This document shows positions 1 to 9,501 of a DNA stretch of 14,553 nucleotides, in pieces. Under the pieces are notes generated by a model. That model made no database searches and was not told where the DNA came from. It worked only from the letters and a program-made list of their open reading frames with translations. The DNA comes from an uncultured Campylobacter sp. (GTDB lineage: Bacteria > Campylobacterota > Campylobacteria > Campylobacterales > Campylobacteraceae): assembly GCA_938036585.1 (NCBI GenBank), contig CALHQN010000052.1, forward strand, positions 1 through 14,553, written 5' to 3'. The position numbers and the translations under genes were made by a program. How positions within the stretch are numbered: position 1 is the first letter of the stretch; every line of letters begins with the position of its first letter.

Positions 1-1080
1 GAGCCGCTTCAGACCGGCCTTAAGGCGATTGACGCGCTAGTGCCGATCGGCCGCGGACAGCGCGAGCTCATCATCGGCGACCGCCAAACCGGTAAAACCA
101 CCGTCGCTGTTGATACCATCATCAATCAAAAGGGCCAGGACGTCGTTTGTATCTATGTAGCGATCGGTCAGAAGCAATCCACCGTCGCGCAAGTCGTTAA
201 AAAGCTTGAAGAATACGGCGCGATGGATTATACGATCGTTGTCGCCGCAAACGCTAGCGAAGCGGCTGCGCTTCAATATCTAGCGCCTTATTCGGGCTGC
301 ACTATGGGCGAGTATTTCAGAGATAACTCTCGCCACGCGCTTATCATCTACGATGATCTTAGCAAGCACGCGGTTGCTTATCGCGAGATGTCGCTTATCT
401 TGCGCCGTCCACCGGGACGCGAGGCGTATCCTGGCGATGTATTTTATTTACACTCCCGTTTGCTTGAGCGCGCTAGCAAGCTAAGCGATGCATTGGGCGC
501 AGGCAGCCTAACGGCGCTTCCTATCATCGAGACGCAGGCGGGCGACGTTTCGGCATATATCCCTACAAACGTCATCTCAATCACCGACGGTCAAATTTTC
601 CTAGAATCGGGCCTATTTAACTCGGGAATTCGTCCTGCGATCAACGTGGGTCTTTCCGTTAGTCGCGTCGGCGGTTCTGCGCAGATTAAGGCGATCAAAA
701 AGGTTTCGGGAACCTTGCGTCTGGATCTTGCTCAATACCGCGAGCTTCAGGCTTTTGCGCAGTTTGCGAGTGATTTGGATGAGAGTAGCCGTAAGCAGCT
801 GGATCGCGGACAAAGAATGGTCGAAATTTTAAAGCAGCCTCCTTACTCGCCGCTTCCGGTCGAAAATCAAGTGGTCATCATCTTCGCGGGAAGCCGCGGA
901 TTTTTGGACGACATACCTGCAAGCTCGATCGGTAAATTTGAAGCCGAGCTCTATCCGTATATCGAGGCAAAATATCCTGAAATTTTTGAAGAGATCAGAA
1001 GCAAAAAGACCCTCGAAAAAGATCTGGAAGAAAATTTAATCAAGGCGTTAAATGACTTTAAAGCGACGTTTGCCGCTTAA
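1..1080 (+). CDS. atpA: F1F0 ATP synthase subunit alpha, 5' end missing
   Basis: This is the non-catalytic nucleotide-binding alpha subunit of the cytoplasmic F1 sector. The reading frame is open from base 1 (E-P-L-Q-T-G...), so the gene begins upstream. The 359 residues present are the C-terminal part of a protein usually about 500 residues long; roughly the first 140 (the N-terminal beta-barrel and the start of the nucleotide domain) are lacking. The Walker A motif GDRQTGKT lies at residues 26-33 of the fragment, the Walker B-like stretch [12 protein letters not shown] near residue 115, and the arginine-finger segment [10 protein letters not shown] near residue 220. The helical C-terminal domain ends at a TAA stop. 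A GTG codon at 40 lies inside the conserved core and is not a real start. atpG follows after 12 nt, so the two are co-transcribed. The family assignment is certain. Confidence 0.97.
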   Translation, partial: EPLQTGLKAIDALVPIGRGQRELIIGDRQTGKTTVAVDTIINQKGQDVVCIYVAIGQKQSTVAQVVKKLEEYGAMDYTIVVAANASEAAALQYLAPYSGCTMGEYFRDNSRHALIIYDDLSKHAVAYREMSLILRRPPGREAYPGDVFYLHSRLLERASKLSDALGAGSLTALPIIETQAGDVSAYIPTNVISITDGQIFLESGLFNSGIRPAINVGLSVSRVGGSAQIKAIKKVSGTLRLDLAQYRELQAFAQFASDLDESSRKQLDRGQRMVEILKQPPYSPLPVENQVVIIFAGSRGFLDDIPASSIGKFEAELYPYIEAKYPEIFEEIRSKKTLEKDLEENLIKALNDFKATFAA

Positions 1081-1092
1081 AAGGGCTAAATT

Positions 1093-3413
<2,321 letters not shown>

Positions 3414-3422
3414 GAATTTGCG

Positions 3423-3827
3423 ATGAAAGAATTTTTGCTTTTAGATATCGTTACGCCCGAAGGGATGGTCTTTTCGGGTGAAGTTAAATCCGTCCAGCTA
3501 CCAGGTATCACCGGCGAGCTAGGCGTTTTGCCTGGGCATGCGAGCCTGCTAACGGGACTTAAAGATAAAAGCGAAGGCGGAGTCGTCGAGATCGTGGATA
3601 GAGATGGCAAAAAGCAGCTTGTTTTGGTAAACGATGGATTTTTGGAAGTGGATGAGGAAAAAACCACTATCTTGGCTACTCAAGCCGTAGCTATCGGCGG
3701 CGATAGCGAAAATGCGGTCGCGAAGTCTTTGCAGCGAGCCAAGGATATGCTTGCATCAATCAGCTCGGATGCGGCAAATTCTGCGGCGATTATGGCTAGA
3801 GTAGACGAATTCGCAAGGCAAAGTTAA
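3423..3827 (+). CDS. atpC: F1F0 ATP synthase subunit epsilon
   Basis: Epsilon sits at the foot of the gamma shaft and regulates ATP hydrolysis. The 134 residues fit the family. The first 85 or so form the beta-sandwich domain, with the recognisable VTPEGMVFSGEVKSVQLPG and GELGVLPGHASL segments. The remainder (SENAVAKSLQRAKDMLA onward) is the helical C-terminal part. The start is an ATG 9 nt after atpD. The stop is 2 nt from the next start codon, so the atp transcript runs directly into the Tol genes without a terminator. This arrangement is also known from C. jejuni. Confidence 0.95.
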   Translation: MKEFLLLDIVTPEGMVFSGEVKSVQLPGITGELGVLPGHASLLTGLKDKSEGGVVEIVDRDGKKQLVLVNDGFLEVDEEKTTILATQAVAIGGDSENAVAKSLQRAKDMLASISSDAANSAAIMARVDEFARQS

Positions 3828-3829
3828 GT

Positions 3830-4405
3830 ATGTTAGATTTAATTTTAAGTTATTTTACAAGAAGCACGTTTATTACGATATTCGTGCTTTCTTGGTTATC
3901 CATCTATTTTATCGTTACCGTTACGATCTTAGTTTCCAGATACGTGGGTCTTAGCGCATGGCAGCATCGTGAAGCTAAGGCGCTAGAATCCCTTTTAATG
4001 GGCGGCAGGATTTCGCTCTCCGGCTCCATCTTTCAAAAGATAAACACAGAAAAAATTTCAAAAGAGGCTCTCGCTATTTATAAGGGCAAGGCAGAGCGAG
4101 ATTCCACCAGTGGACTTACGTGGCTATCCATCATCGCTTCTACATCGCCTTTTATCGGGCTATTCGGTACGGTCGTTAGTATCCTGGATACCTTTTCGAA
4201 GCTCGGCGGCGGAAATTCCGGCATAGAGACTATCGCTCCTGCGATCAGCGAGGCGCTAGTTGCTACCGGATGCGGAATTTTCGTAGCGATCCCAGCATAT
4301 ACTTTTAGCCTGCTTATCAAACGCAAAGCCTACGAAGTGATGAGTATCATCAGCCGTACGGCAGATATTTTGCTATTTAAAGCAAACACCGGAAAAGCTA
4401 TTTAA
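3830..4405 (+). CDS. tolQ: TolQ/ExbB-type proton channel subunit
   Basis: This inner-membrane protein belongs to the MotA/TolQ/ExbB family. It forms a proton channel with the TolR/ExbD partner and energises TolA or TonB. In 191 residues there are three likely membrane helices at about 13-35, 97-121 and 143-163, with a cytoplasmic loop between the first and second. The family signatures are clear: SPFIGLFGTVVSIL (105-118) in helix 2 and EALVATGCGIFVAIPA (141-156) in helix 3, including the conserved Thr at 146. Annotation pipelines often call this gene exbB in Campylobacter. I favour a TolQ role because tolA, tolB and pal follow. It starts 2 nt after atpC without a strong ribosome binding site and overlaps the next gene by 1 nt (TAATG), which suggests coupled translation. 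Confidence 0.9.
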   Translation: MLDLILSYFTRSTFITIFVLSWLSIYFIVTVTILVSRYVGLSAWQHREAKALESLLMGGRISLSGSIFQKINTEKISKEALAIYKGKAERDSTSGLTWLSIIASTSPFIGLFGTVVSILDTFSKLGGGNSGIETIAPAISEALVATGCGIFVAIPAYTFSLLIKRKAYEVMSIISRTADILLFKANTGKAI

Positions 4406-4803
4406 TGTATAATTTCGATGAAAATCCAGAGCTTAATATCACGCCGCTTGTTGATATCATGCTCGTTCTGCTGGCGATTTTGATGGTTGCGCAAACGGCG
4501 ATAATCTACGACGAAAAGATCGAGTTGCCTAGTGGATCAAAAGCGCAGGTCTCACAGAATACGGCGGAATTTTTACTGGTTCGTATAGGCGAAGATCGCA
4601 AAGTCTATATCGATCAAAGCTCGATGAGCCTAGCGGAATTGCCAGACAATCTCGTGCTCATCAAAGGCACGGGCAAGTATAGCTTAGACAAGCCCGTTTT
4701 CATCCAAGCCGATAAAAGGCTTATTTACGACGACGTTATGTTTGTTTTAAAGACCTTAAAACAAGCGGGTTTTACGAAAGTCGCACTTCAAACAAATGGC
4801 TAA
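4405..4803 (+). CDS. tolR: TolR/ExbD-type proton channel subunit
   Basis: TolR/ExbD proteins have one membrane helix and a periplasmic domain that can contact peptidoglycan; they complete the proton channel with TolQ. The 132-residue product begins with a short cytoplasmic segment and then NITPLVDIMLVLLAILMV (11-28), in which Asp17 is the conserved proton-carrying residue of the family. The remainder (about 32-132) is a periplasmic ExbD/TolR domain. The start overlaps the tolQ stop by 1 nt and the last 8 nt overlap the tolA start, so the three genes form a translationally coupled set. The gene is often labelled exbD; the context supports TolR function. Confidence 0.9.
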   Translation: MYNFDENPELNITPLVDIMLVLLAILMVAQTAIIYDEKIELPSGSKAQVSQNTAEFLLVRIGEDRKVYIDQSSMSLAELPDNLVLIKGTGKYSLDKPVFIQADKRLIYDDVMFVLKTLKQAGFTKVALQTNG

Positions 4804-5776
4804 TTATTCAAATTTTACGGGGGTTAAATACGATAATTTCAAATCGTTTTTAATTGCCCTTTTTGCCTATTGGCTGGTGATTTTTGTTCTTTTATATCAA
4901 ATTTCAAAGCCGCAGGAAAAATTTAAAAAATATACTGACAATCCCAACGATTATATGGATGTTACTTTTGATTTCGAAATAGATGATAAACTTCCGTCCG
5001 CGCCTGAAATCGCTAAAGAAACAAAGCAAGGTGAGTTTGACAATAAGAATGTGAAGGACGTGCCGGAGGATAAAATTAAGACTACGGCGCAAGTAGTTCC
5101 GCCGCCTCCGGTGCAGGAAAAGCCGAAAGAGCCCGAAAAGCCGAAGGAAGAGCCGAAGACGGAACCTAAAAAGGACGAGCCTAAAGCTGAGCCCAAAAAA
5201 GAGGAGCCCAAGCCCGAGCCTAAGTTGGAAGATAAACCTTCCGAAAAAGTAGTAGAGAAAAAAGAGGAAGCTAAGCCGGAGCCGAAAAAAGAGGAAAAAC
5301 CGAGCTTGAGCGATCTTTTTTCGGATACGACTAAGGACAATAAAAAGCTTGAGGAAAGCGCCAAGGCTAGCGACGCGGTTCAGAGCAATAAAAAGTCCGA
5401 TAAAGAAACCGCCACTTCTAGCGCCAAGGACAAAGCGGCGTCTAAAAATGCCGTCGTTAAATCCGAAAAGCTTGGCGGCAGGACTCAAAGGACGGGCGAG
5501 TACAACGCCTATTACGGCGCGATAGAAAAGAAGCTTCAGGTTTTATGGAGTAGGTACGTAGCGACCACGAAAGATGATGCGACGATTAAGATAATTTTCG
5601 GTGCAGACGGACGGATCGTGGATTATAAAATCATCGAGCTGGGCAGAGAGACGGAATTTAACCAGAAACTGCGAGATTTTTTAGATAATCTATCGACCCA
5701 GAGCTTCCCGAAGTCTCCCGACGGAGCATCGCATGAGATCGAGACTAAGATGTCCGACGTGATGAAGTCGAATTAG
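4796..5776 (+). CDS. tolA: TolA-type energy transducer
   Basis: This protein spans the periplasm, takes energy from TolQ/TolR and acts on TolB-Pal at the outer membrane. The 326 residues show a short cytoplasmic N-terminus, one membrane anchor at about 16-36, and an acidic periplasmic stretch. A rigid Pro/Lys/Glu-rich segment follows at 100-170, then a charged low-complexity segment (about 175-230), and finally a folded TolA/TonB-like C-terminal domain at about 235-326 (AYYGAIEKKLQVLW, FGADGRIVDYKIIELGR). Sequence similarity to enterobacterial TolA is weak, so the name rests on architecture and position between tolR and tolB. The start overlaps the tolR end by 8 nt. The last 90 or so residues have a second, damaged copy just downstream (5795-6183). 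Confidence 0.85.
   Translation: MANYSNFTGVKYDNFKSFLIALFAYWLVIFVLLYQISKPQEKFKKYTDNPNDYMDVTFDFEIDDKLPSAPEIAKETKQGEFDNKNVKDVPEDKIKTTAQVVPPPPVQEKPKEPEKPKEEPKTEPKKDEPKAEPKKEEPKPEPKLEDKPSEKVVEKKEEAKPEPKKEEKPSLSDLFSDTTKDNKKLEESAKASDAVQSNKKSDKETATSSAKDKAASKNAVVKSEKLGGRTQRTGEYNAYYGAIEKKLQVLWSRYVATTKDDATIKIIFGADGRIVDYKIIELGRETEFNQKLRDFLDNLSTQSFPKSPDGASHEIETKMSDVMKSN
5093..5305 (+). repeat. Low-complexity Pro/Lys/Glu codon repeat in tolA
   Basis: This stretch encodes TolA residues 100-170, built from irregular repeats of EPKK, EKPK and KEEPK units. Such extended Pro/Lys/Glu segments are typical of TonB/TolA-type proteins that must bridge the periplasm. The bias also creates long open frames on the opposite strand that are not genes. 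The repeats are imperfect at DNA level, but the tract could still vary in length between strains. Confidence 0.7.
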
Positions 5777-6247
5777 AATTTTATAAGGAAAAGAGTGAAA
5801 AAACTTTTTAGTATTTTTGTGTTTTGCTGTATGCTTTTTGCAGAAGATGTGGATTCTGCTAAAAATTCTACCTCTTCAAATTTAAACATCGAAATTCAAA
5901 ATTCTAAATTAAAGGCTTATTACGAGAGATTGCAAAAAAGCTGGAAAATCTATGGCTAAAACAAGATCCTACCACTAACGATAGCGCGATGATTGAGGTT
6001 ACTTTCGGCGCAGACGGACGAGTAACGGATTATAAAATCATCGAGCTAGGGCGCGATATAAAATTTAATCAAAAGCTTAATGATTTTTTAAAAGGGCTTT
6101 CAGAGCAAAATTTTTCAAAATCACCGGATAATAAACCTCATAAACTTAATATGAGATTATCCGAGATTATGAAATCAAATTAAATTTAAAGGAGAAAAGA
6201 TGAAAAAACTGCTTATGATTCTTGCATTTTGCGGCAGCCTTTTTGCC
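5504..6247 (+). repeat. Tandem duplication across the tolA-tolB junction
   Basis: Two diverged copies lie head to tail. Copy 1 is about 5504-5842: the end of tolA, a short spacer, and the signal peptide of the duplicate. Copy 2 is about 5912-6247: the duplicate domain, a spacer, and the signal peptide of tolB. The AYY codons start at 5507 and 5915 and the stop codons at 5774 and 6181. The two intervals are therefore 267 and 266 nt, differing by exactly one base. The spacers from stop to start codon are 21 and 19 nt and similar in sequence. The two signal peptides are both 16 residues and share 10 of them. Over the last 64 residues I count 38 identities without gaps. One tandem duplication of about 407 bp explains all of this. 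Confidence 0.8.
5795..6183 (+). pseudogene. Secreted TolA C-terminal domain duplicate, frameshifted
   Basis: The GTG at 5795, preceded by AAGGAAAAGA, opens a frame for MKKLFSIFVFCCMLFA, a typical signal peptide, then a 24-residue linker and AYYERLQK. It then stops early at TAA 5957-5959. One extra A in the run of six at about 5934-5939 would continue it as QKKLENLWLKQD into FGADGRVTDYKIIELGR and on to the TAA at 6181-6183. That gives about 129 residues that align with the TolA C-terminal domain without further gaps. The intended product looks like a soluble periplasmic TolA/TonB-C domain without membrane anchor or Pro-rich bridge. The copy is more AT-rich than tolA, which fits weaker selection. 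A sequencing error, true decay or strain-level frame switching are all possible. An ATG at 5989 in the downstream frame has no ribosome binding site. Confidence 0.72.
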
Positions 6248-7447
6248 GTGGATGCGACGATGTCTATCGTGAACGAAGGGGTAAATTTACCTAAAATCGT
6301 CGTTCAAGACGCATCAAACATTCCAAATTCGGAATTTAGCAATAAATTCTTTAAACTGATGGTGGGCGACCTAAAGGTCGGCGCTACTTTCGAGGTCAGC
6401 GACGAGTATCTACAAAGCAGCTATGATGCGGACGCTTCCGGCAATCTCGGCTCTAGCGGCGCCGCTCTTATCGTGCGCTACGCGGTAAGCGAGAAAAGCT
6501 CGCCGATGAGCCTAAAAGCCAAAGTGCTTGAGGCAAACAGCGGCAGGGTAATGTATGAGAAGAGCTTTACGCTTTCAAATGCTGAAAAGTATCCGTTTTT
6601 AGCGCATATGGCGGTATCTGAGATCGTCAAACAGCTAGGGTATTCAAACGTCGATTGGATGAAGGAGATGATTCTGCTATCGCGCTATACTTCGACGCGC
6701 GAGAGTGAGATCATGGTCGCGGATTATACGCTTACCTATCAGCAGGTAGTGCTTCGCGGCGGATTAAATATCTTCCCTAAATGGGCAAGCGTGGCGCAGA
6801 ATGAATTTTATTACACCTACTACGTCAATAAAAACACGCCCGCTATCTATAAATTTAATCTATCCAACGGCAGCAAGAGTAAAATTTTTACCGGCCACGG
6901 TATGACGATCGCATCGGATGTCAGCGCAGACGGTAGAAAGCTTCTCATTACAAACGCACCTAAAGATCAACCCGACGTGTATGTTTATGATATAGCTTCG
7001 GGCTCCGCTAAACAGGTCACAAACTATCCCGGCATCGACGTAAATGGAAATTTCATCGACGGCGATTCGCGTATAGCGTTTGTTAGCGATCGTTTGGGCT
7101 ATCCGAACGTATTTGCTACCAGCGTAAACGGCGGAAACGTAGAGCAGCTCGTATATCACGGCAAAAACAATAACTCCATCAGCACCAACGGCAACTATAT
7201 TACTTATTCCAGTCGCGACGGCGGAGGCGGATTCAATATCTATTTAATCTCCACCAAAACCGATATGATACGCCAGCTAACAGCCAGCGGAAAAAATATG
7301 TTTCCTAGATTTTCCAGCGACGGCGGTAGCATCATGTTCATCAAGCAGGACGGCGGCGGCAGTTCGGTAGGCATTATCAGAGTTAATGAGAATAAAAGCT
7401 TCCAATTTCCGTTAAGAATCGGTAAAATTCAGTCCGTTGATTGGTAA
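6200..7447 (+). CDS. tolB: Tol-Pal system beta-propeller protein TolB
   Basis: TolB is a periplasmic protein that binds Pal and TolA and helps keep the outer membrane attached during division. The 415 residues begin with a cleavable signal peptide (MKKLLMILAFCGSLFA). An N-terminal alpha/beta domain follows at about 20-165, then a beta-propeller to the end. The propeller blades are visible as PD40-type repeats such as SADGRKLLIT, NYITYSSRDGGG and RFSSDGGSIMFI. The length is close to that of other Campylobacter TolB proteins. The ATG has a strong AAAGGAG site 6 nt upstream. The signal peptide is the sister of the one on the damaged duplicate just upstream. pal follows after 54 nt. Confidence 0.93.
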   Translation: MKKLLMILAFCGSLFAVDATMSIVNEGVNLPKIVVQDASNIPNSEFSNKFFKLMVGDLKVGATFEVSDEYLQSSYDADASGNLGSSGAALIVRYAVSEKSSPMSLKAKVLEANSGRVMYEKSFTLSNAEKYPFLAHMAVSEIVKQLGYSNVDWMKEMILLSRYTSTRESEIMVADYTLTYQQVVLRGGLNIFPKWASVAQNEFYYTYYVNKNTPAIYKFNLSNGSKSKIFTGHGMTIASDVSADGRKLLITNAPKDQPDVYVYDIASGSAKQVTNYPGIDVNGNFIDGDSRIAFVSDRLGYPNVFATSVNGGNVEQLVYHGKNNNSISTNGNYITYSSRDGGGGFNIYLISTKTDMIRQLTASGKNMFPRFSSDGGSIMFIKQDGGGSSVGIIRVNENKSFQFPLRIGKIQSVDW

Positions 7448-7467
7448 AATATTAAAAAACTCTATGA

Positions 7468-7473
7468 TATAAT
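7468..7473 (+). promoter_or_regulatory. Probable sigma-70 -10 box before pal
   Basis: A consensus TATAAT, within GATATAATGACTTCA, lies 28 nt before the pal start in the only AT-rich gap of the Tol block. Campylobacter sigma-70 promoters depend mainly on the -10 box and lack a firm -35 element, and none is obvious here. This would let the abundant lipoprotein Pal be made at a higher level than the upstream genes. It is predicted from sequence only. Confidence 0.6.
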
Positions 7474-7501
7474 GACTTCAATTTTTTTGAAAGGATAGGA
7501 A

Positions 7502-7975
7502 ATGAAACATTTAGTTTTATCTTCGATAGCAGTTGCTGCTCTATTATTGAGCGGTTGTTCTAAAAAAACTCCAGAGGTTGATTCTTCAAACTCAAATAAT
7601 GGAGACAGACTAGCTGCTTTGGCCGCTCAGATCCAAAGCGAGGTAGGCACAGTTTATTTCGACTTTGATAAATTTAATATTAGAGCCGATCAACAAGGCA
7701 CAATCAATAACAATGCAGCTCTATTCAACCAAGCAGGCGCAGAGGCTCTAACTGTTAAAGTTGAGGGTAACTGCGACGAGTGGGGTTCTGACGAGTACAA
7801 CTACGCTCTTGGTCTAAAGAGGGCTACTGCAGCTAAAGATGCATTGGTTGCTCAAGGCGTAAGCGAGGGCAGAATTTCCGTAGTAAGCTACGGCGAGAGC
7901 AACATGGTTTGCACAGAGCATTCTAAAGAGTGCGATGCTCAAAATAGACGCGACGAATTCAAAGTTGGTTTCTAA
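7502..7975 (+). CDS. pal: Peptidoglycan-associated lipoprotein Pal
   Basis: Pal is anchored in the outer membrane by lipid and binds peptidoglycan; TolB and TolA control its position. The C. jejuni counterpart is the antigen Omp18. The 157-residue product has a lipobox LLSGC with the lipidated Cys at 19, a short Ser/Asn linker, and an OmpA-like domain at about 50-157. Key segments are VYFDFDKFNIR, VEGNCDEWGSDEYNYALGLKRA (Asp92 in the position of the diaminopimelate-binding Asp of the family) and SYGESN, then NRRDEF near the end. Cys91, Cys137 and Cys144 lie in the periplasmic domain and could allow a disulfide. A site AAGGA lies 6 nt before the ATG, with a likely promoter further upstream. 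Confidence 0.95.
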   Translation: MKHLVLSSIAVAALLLSGCSKKTPEVDSSNSNNGDRLAALAAQIQSEVGTVYFDFDKFNIRADQQGTINNNAALFNQAGAEALTVKVEGNCDEWGSDEYNYALGLKRATAAKDALVAQGVSEGRISVVSYGESNMVCTEHSKECDAQNRRDEFKVGF

Positions 7976-7976
7976 T

Positions 7977-8795
7977 TTGAAATTTAAAAATTTCACGGTG
8001 GTAGCTCTTTTGGGAGCTGCCACCTTTTTAAATGCCGAAACTTCCGCATTTAGCGCAGGCAGTATCGATTCCGGCAGCTCTTATGGGCTTACCGAGAATG
8101 AGCAGGTATTGCGCGACAACCGCAAGCGTATAAGCGAGATGCAGTCTAGCGTTGATAGTACTCGCGAGAGCGTAGAAGGCTTGCGTACCGTGCTTGAAGG
8201 CACTAACTCCCAAATTTCAAAACTTGAAAGTAGAGTGGCGGATCTGGAAATTCGTGCTACCGGCAAAAGCCAAGGCAGCAGCGAGCTAGATCAGATGAAA
8301 CGAGATATCGCTACTATAAAAGCTCAAATCGCAGAGATCAATAAAAAATTAGGCAGCGGCGGCAGCGTAAAAAAAAACGCTGAATTAGACGCAGCCACTG
8401 CTCCGGCTCCCGCTAGCACAAAAACAGATTCCGATTTTAAATCAAAAGATCAGGCTTCGGTGCTGAAAGAGGCCGACGCTTTATATGCTAAAAAAGACTA
8501 TTCCGGCGCAAAAGAGCGCTACACCTATCTAGTATCCAAAAATTACAAGCCAGCGAAGGCAAACTATATGCTGGGCGAAATTTCATATTTTTCCGGCTCA
8601 TACGCAGAAGCGATAAACTATTACAAAAAGAGCATCTCGCACAACGAGAGCCAAGACTACACCCCAAAACTTCTTTATCACACCGCGATCAGCTTCGATA
8701 AGATCGGCGATAAAGACAGCGCAGATAAATTCTACAAAGCGCTAAAGGCTTCATATCCGGACTCCAAAGAAGCCAAAGCTGCGCCCACTAGATAA
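7977..8795 (+). CDS. cpoB: Tol-Pal associated coiled-coil/TPR protein CpoB (YbgF)
   Basis: CpoB is a periplasmic protein that links Tol-Pal function with septal peptidoglycan synthesis in E. coli. Starting from the TTG at 7977, just after the pal stop, the 272 residues begin with a compact signal peptide (MKFKNFTVVALLGAATFLNA). A coiled coil follows at about 40-126, then an Ala/Pro/Thr linker and TPR repeats at about 158-265 (EADALYAKKDYSGAKERY, NYMLGEISYFSGSYAEAINYYKK). An in-frame ATG at 7935 overlaps pal by 41 nt and would add 14 residues before the signal peptide. I prefer 7977 because it gives a normal Lys-plus-hydrophobic leader, but no start has a strong ribosome binding site. Position after pal supports the assignment. 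Confidence 0.88.
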   Translation: MKFKNFTVVALLGAATFLNAETSAFSAGSIDSGSSYGLTENEQVLRDNRKRISEMQSSVDSTRESVEGLRTVLEGTNSQISKLESRVADLEIRATGKSQGSSELDQMKRDIATIKAQIAEINKKLGSGGSVKKNAELDAATAPAPASTKTDSDFKSKDQASVLKEADALYAKKDYSGAKERYTYLVSKNYKPAKANYMLGEISYFSGSYAEAINYYKKSISHNESQDYTPKLLYHTAISFDKIGDKDSADKFYKALKASYPDSKEAKAAPTR

Positions 8796-8844
8796 CCTAA
8801 ATTTAAATACAAACTCAAAATAAAATTCTAAACAGGAGAAAACT

Positions 8845-9492
8845 ATGGCTAACAACCGAGTTATAAAGATGCATTATGAGCTAAAGGACGGCAAAACCGG
8901 CGAAATTTTAGAGTCAAATTTAAACTCCGACCCGATCGCCTTTCTTAGCGGCAAAGATCAAATCATCCAAAAGCTGGAAGATGAAATTTTAAATCTACAA
9001 GCGGGCGAGAGCAAAACAGTTCGCATAAGCCCGAGCGACGGGGTCGGCGAGTATAGAGAAGACGCTGTGCAGATCCTGCCTAAAGAGCAGTTTGCGGGCA
9101 TTGATCTGGTCGTCGGTATGGAGCTTTTCGGCCAGGCGGAGGACGGCGCGACTACCCGCGTGAGCGTCAAAGCTATCGGCGAGCAGGACGTTACCATCGA
9201 CTTTAACCATCCATTTGCGGGTAAGGAGCTGGAATTTAACGTAAAAATCGTCGAGAATCGCGAAGCGACGGCGGACGAAATTCTTACCGGCCAGCCGGAG
9301 GGTGCTCACAGCTGCGGCTGCGGACATAATCATCACGAGGGGCACGAGTGCTGCGGCGGACACGGACACGATCACGCAGAGGATCACGAGTGTTGCGGAG
9401 GCCATGGGCATGCAGACGGTCATGAATGCTGCGGAGGTCACGATCACGGGAAAGATCACGAGTGCTGCGGCGGGCACCACCACGAGCATTAG
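8845..9492 (+). CDS. slyD: SlyD-type FKBP peptidyl-prolyl isomerase with Cys/His metal tail
   Basis: SlyD proteins are cytoplasmic prolyl isomerases and chaperones; their His/Cys-rich tails bind nickel or zinc and can serve metal delivery to hydrogenase or urease. In 215 residues the FKBP domain is split (about 1-70 and 120-145) around an insert-in-flap chaperone domain (about 70-120). The conserved GVGEYREDAVQ and NHPFAGKELEF segments are visible. From residue 155 the tail is extreme: four HECCGGH units at 167, 181, 193 and 205 within GHDHAEDH-like spacers, ending in HHHEH. The ATG at 8845 has an AGGAG site 6 nt upstream. A 49-nt AT-rich gap separates it from cpoB and holds a weak TAAAAT (8821) that may be a promoter. 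fabD follows after 9 nt. Confidence 0.93.
   Translation: MANNRVIKMHYELKDGKTGEILESNLNSDPIAFLSGKDQIIQKLEDEILNLQAGESKTVRISPSDGVGEYREDAVQILPKEQFAGIDLVVGMELFGQAEDGATTRVSVKAIGEQDVTIDFNHPFAGKELEFNVKIVENREATADEILTGQPEGAHSCGCGHNHHEGHECCGGHGHDHAEDHECCGGHGHADGHECCGGHDHGKDHECCGGHHHEH
9343..9489 (+). repeat. In-frame tandem repeat encoding HECCGGH units of SlyD
   Basis: Four copies of a 21-bp block with consensus CAYGARTGYTGCGGHGGNCA recur at spacings of 42, 36 and 36 bp, all multiples of three. Copies differ mainly at third codon positions, so the peptide is kept while the DNA drifts. This points to old unit duplication under selection for the metal-binding peptide. Confidence 0.8.
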
Positions 9493-9501
9493 GACTTTTT
9501 T

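Noticed and set aside
4904..5488. Long minus-strand open frames (194 and 137 codons) opposite tolA
   Set aside because: They mirror the Pro/Lys/Glu codon bias of tolA, encode Leu/Phe/Arg- or Ser/Gly-rich low-complexity sequence, and have no ribosome binding site.
5989..6183. Independent 64-residue gene starting at ATG 5989
   Set aside because: It starts mid-domain without a ribosome binding site and is the 3' part of the frameshifted TolA-domain duplicate.
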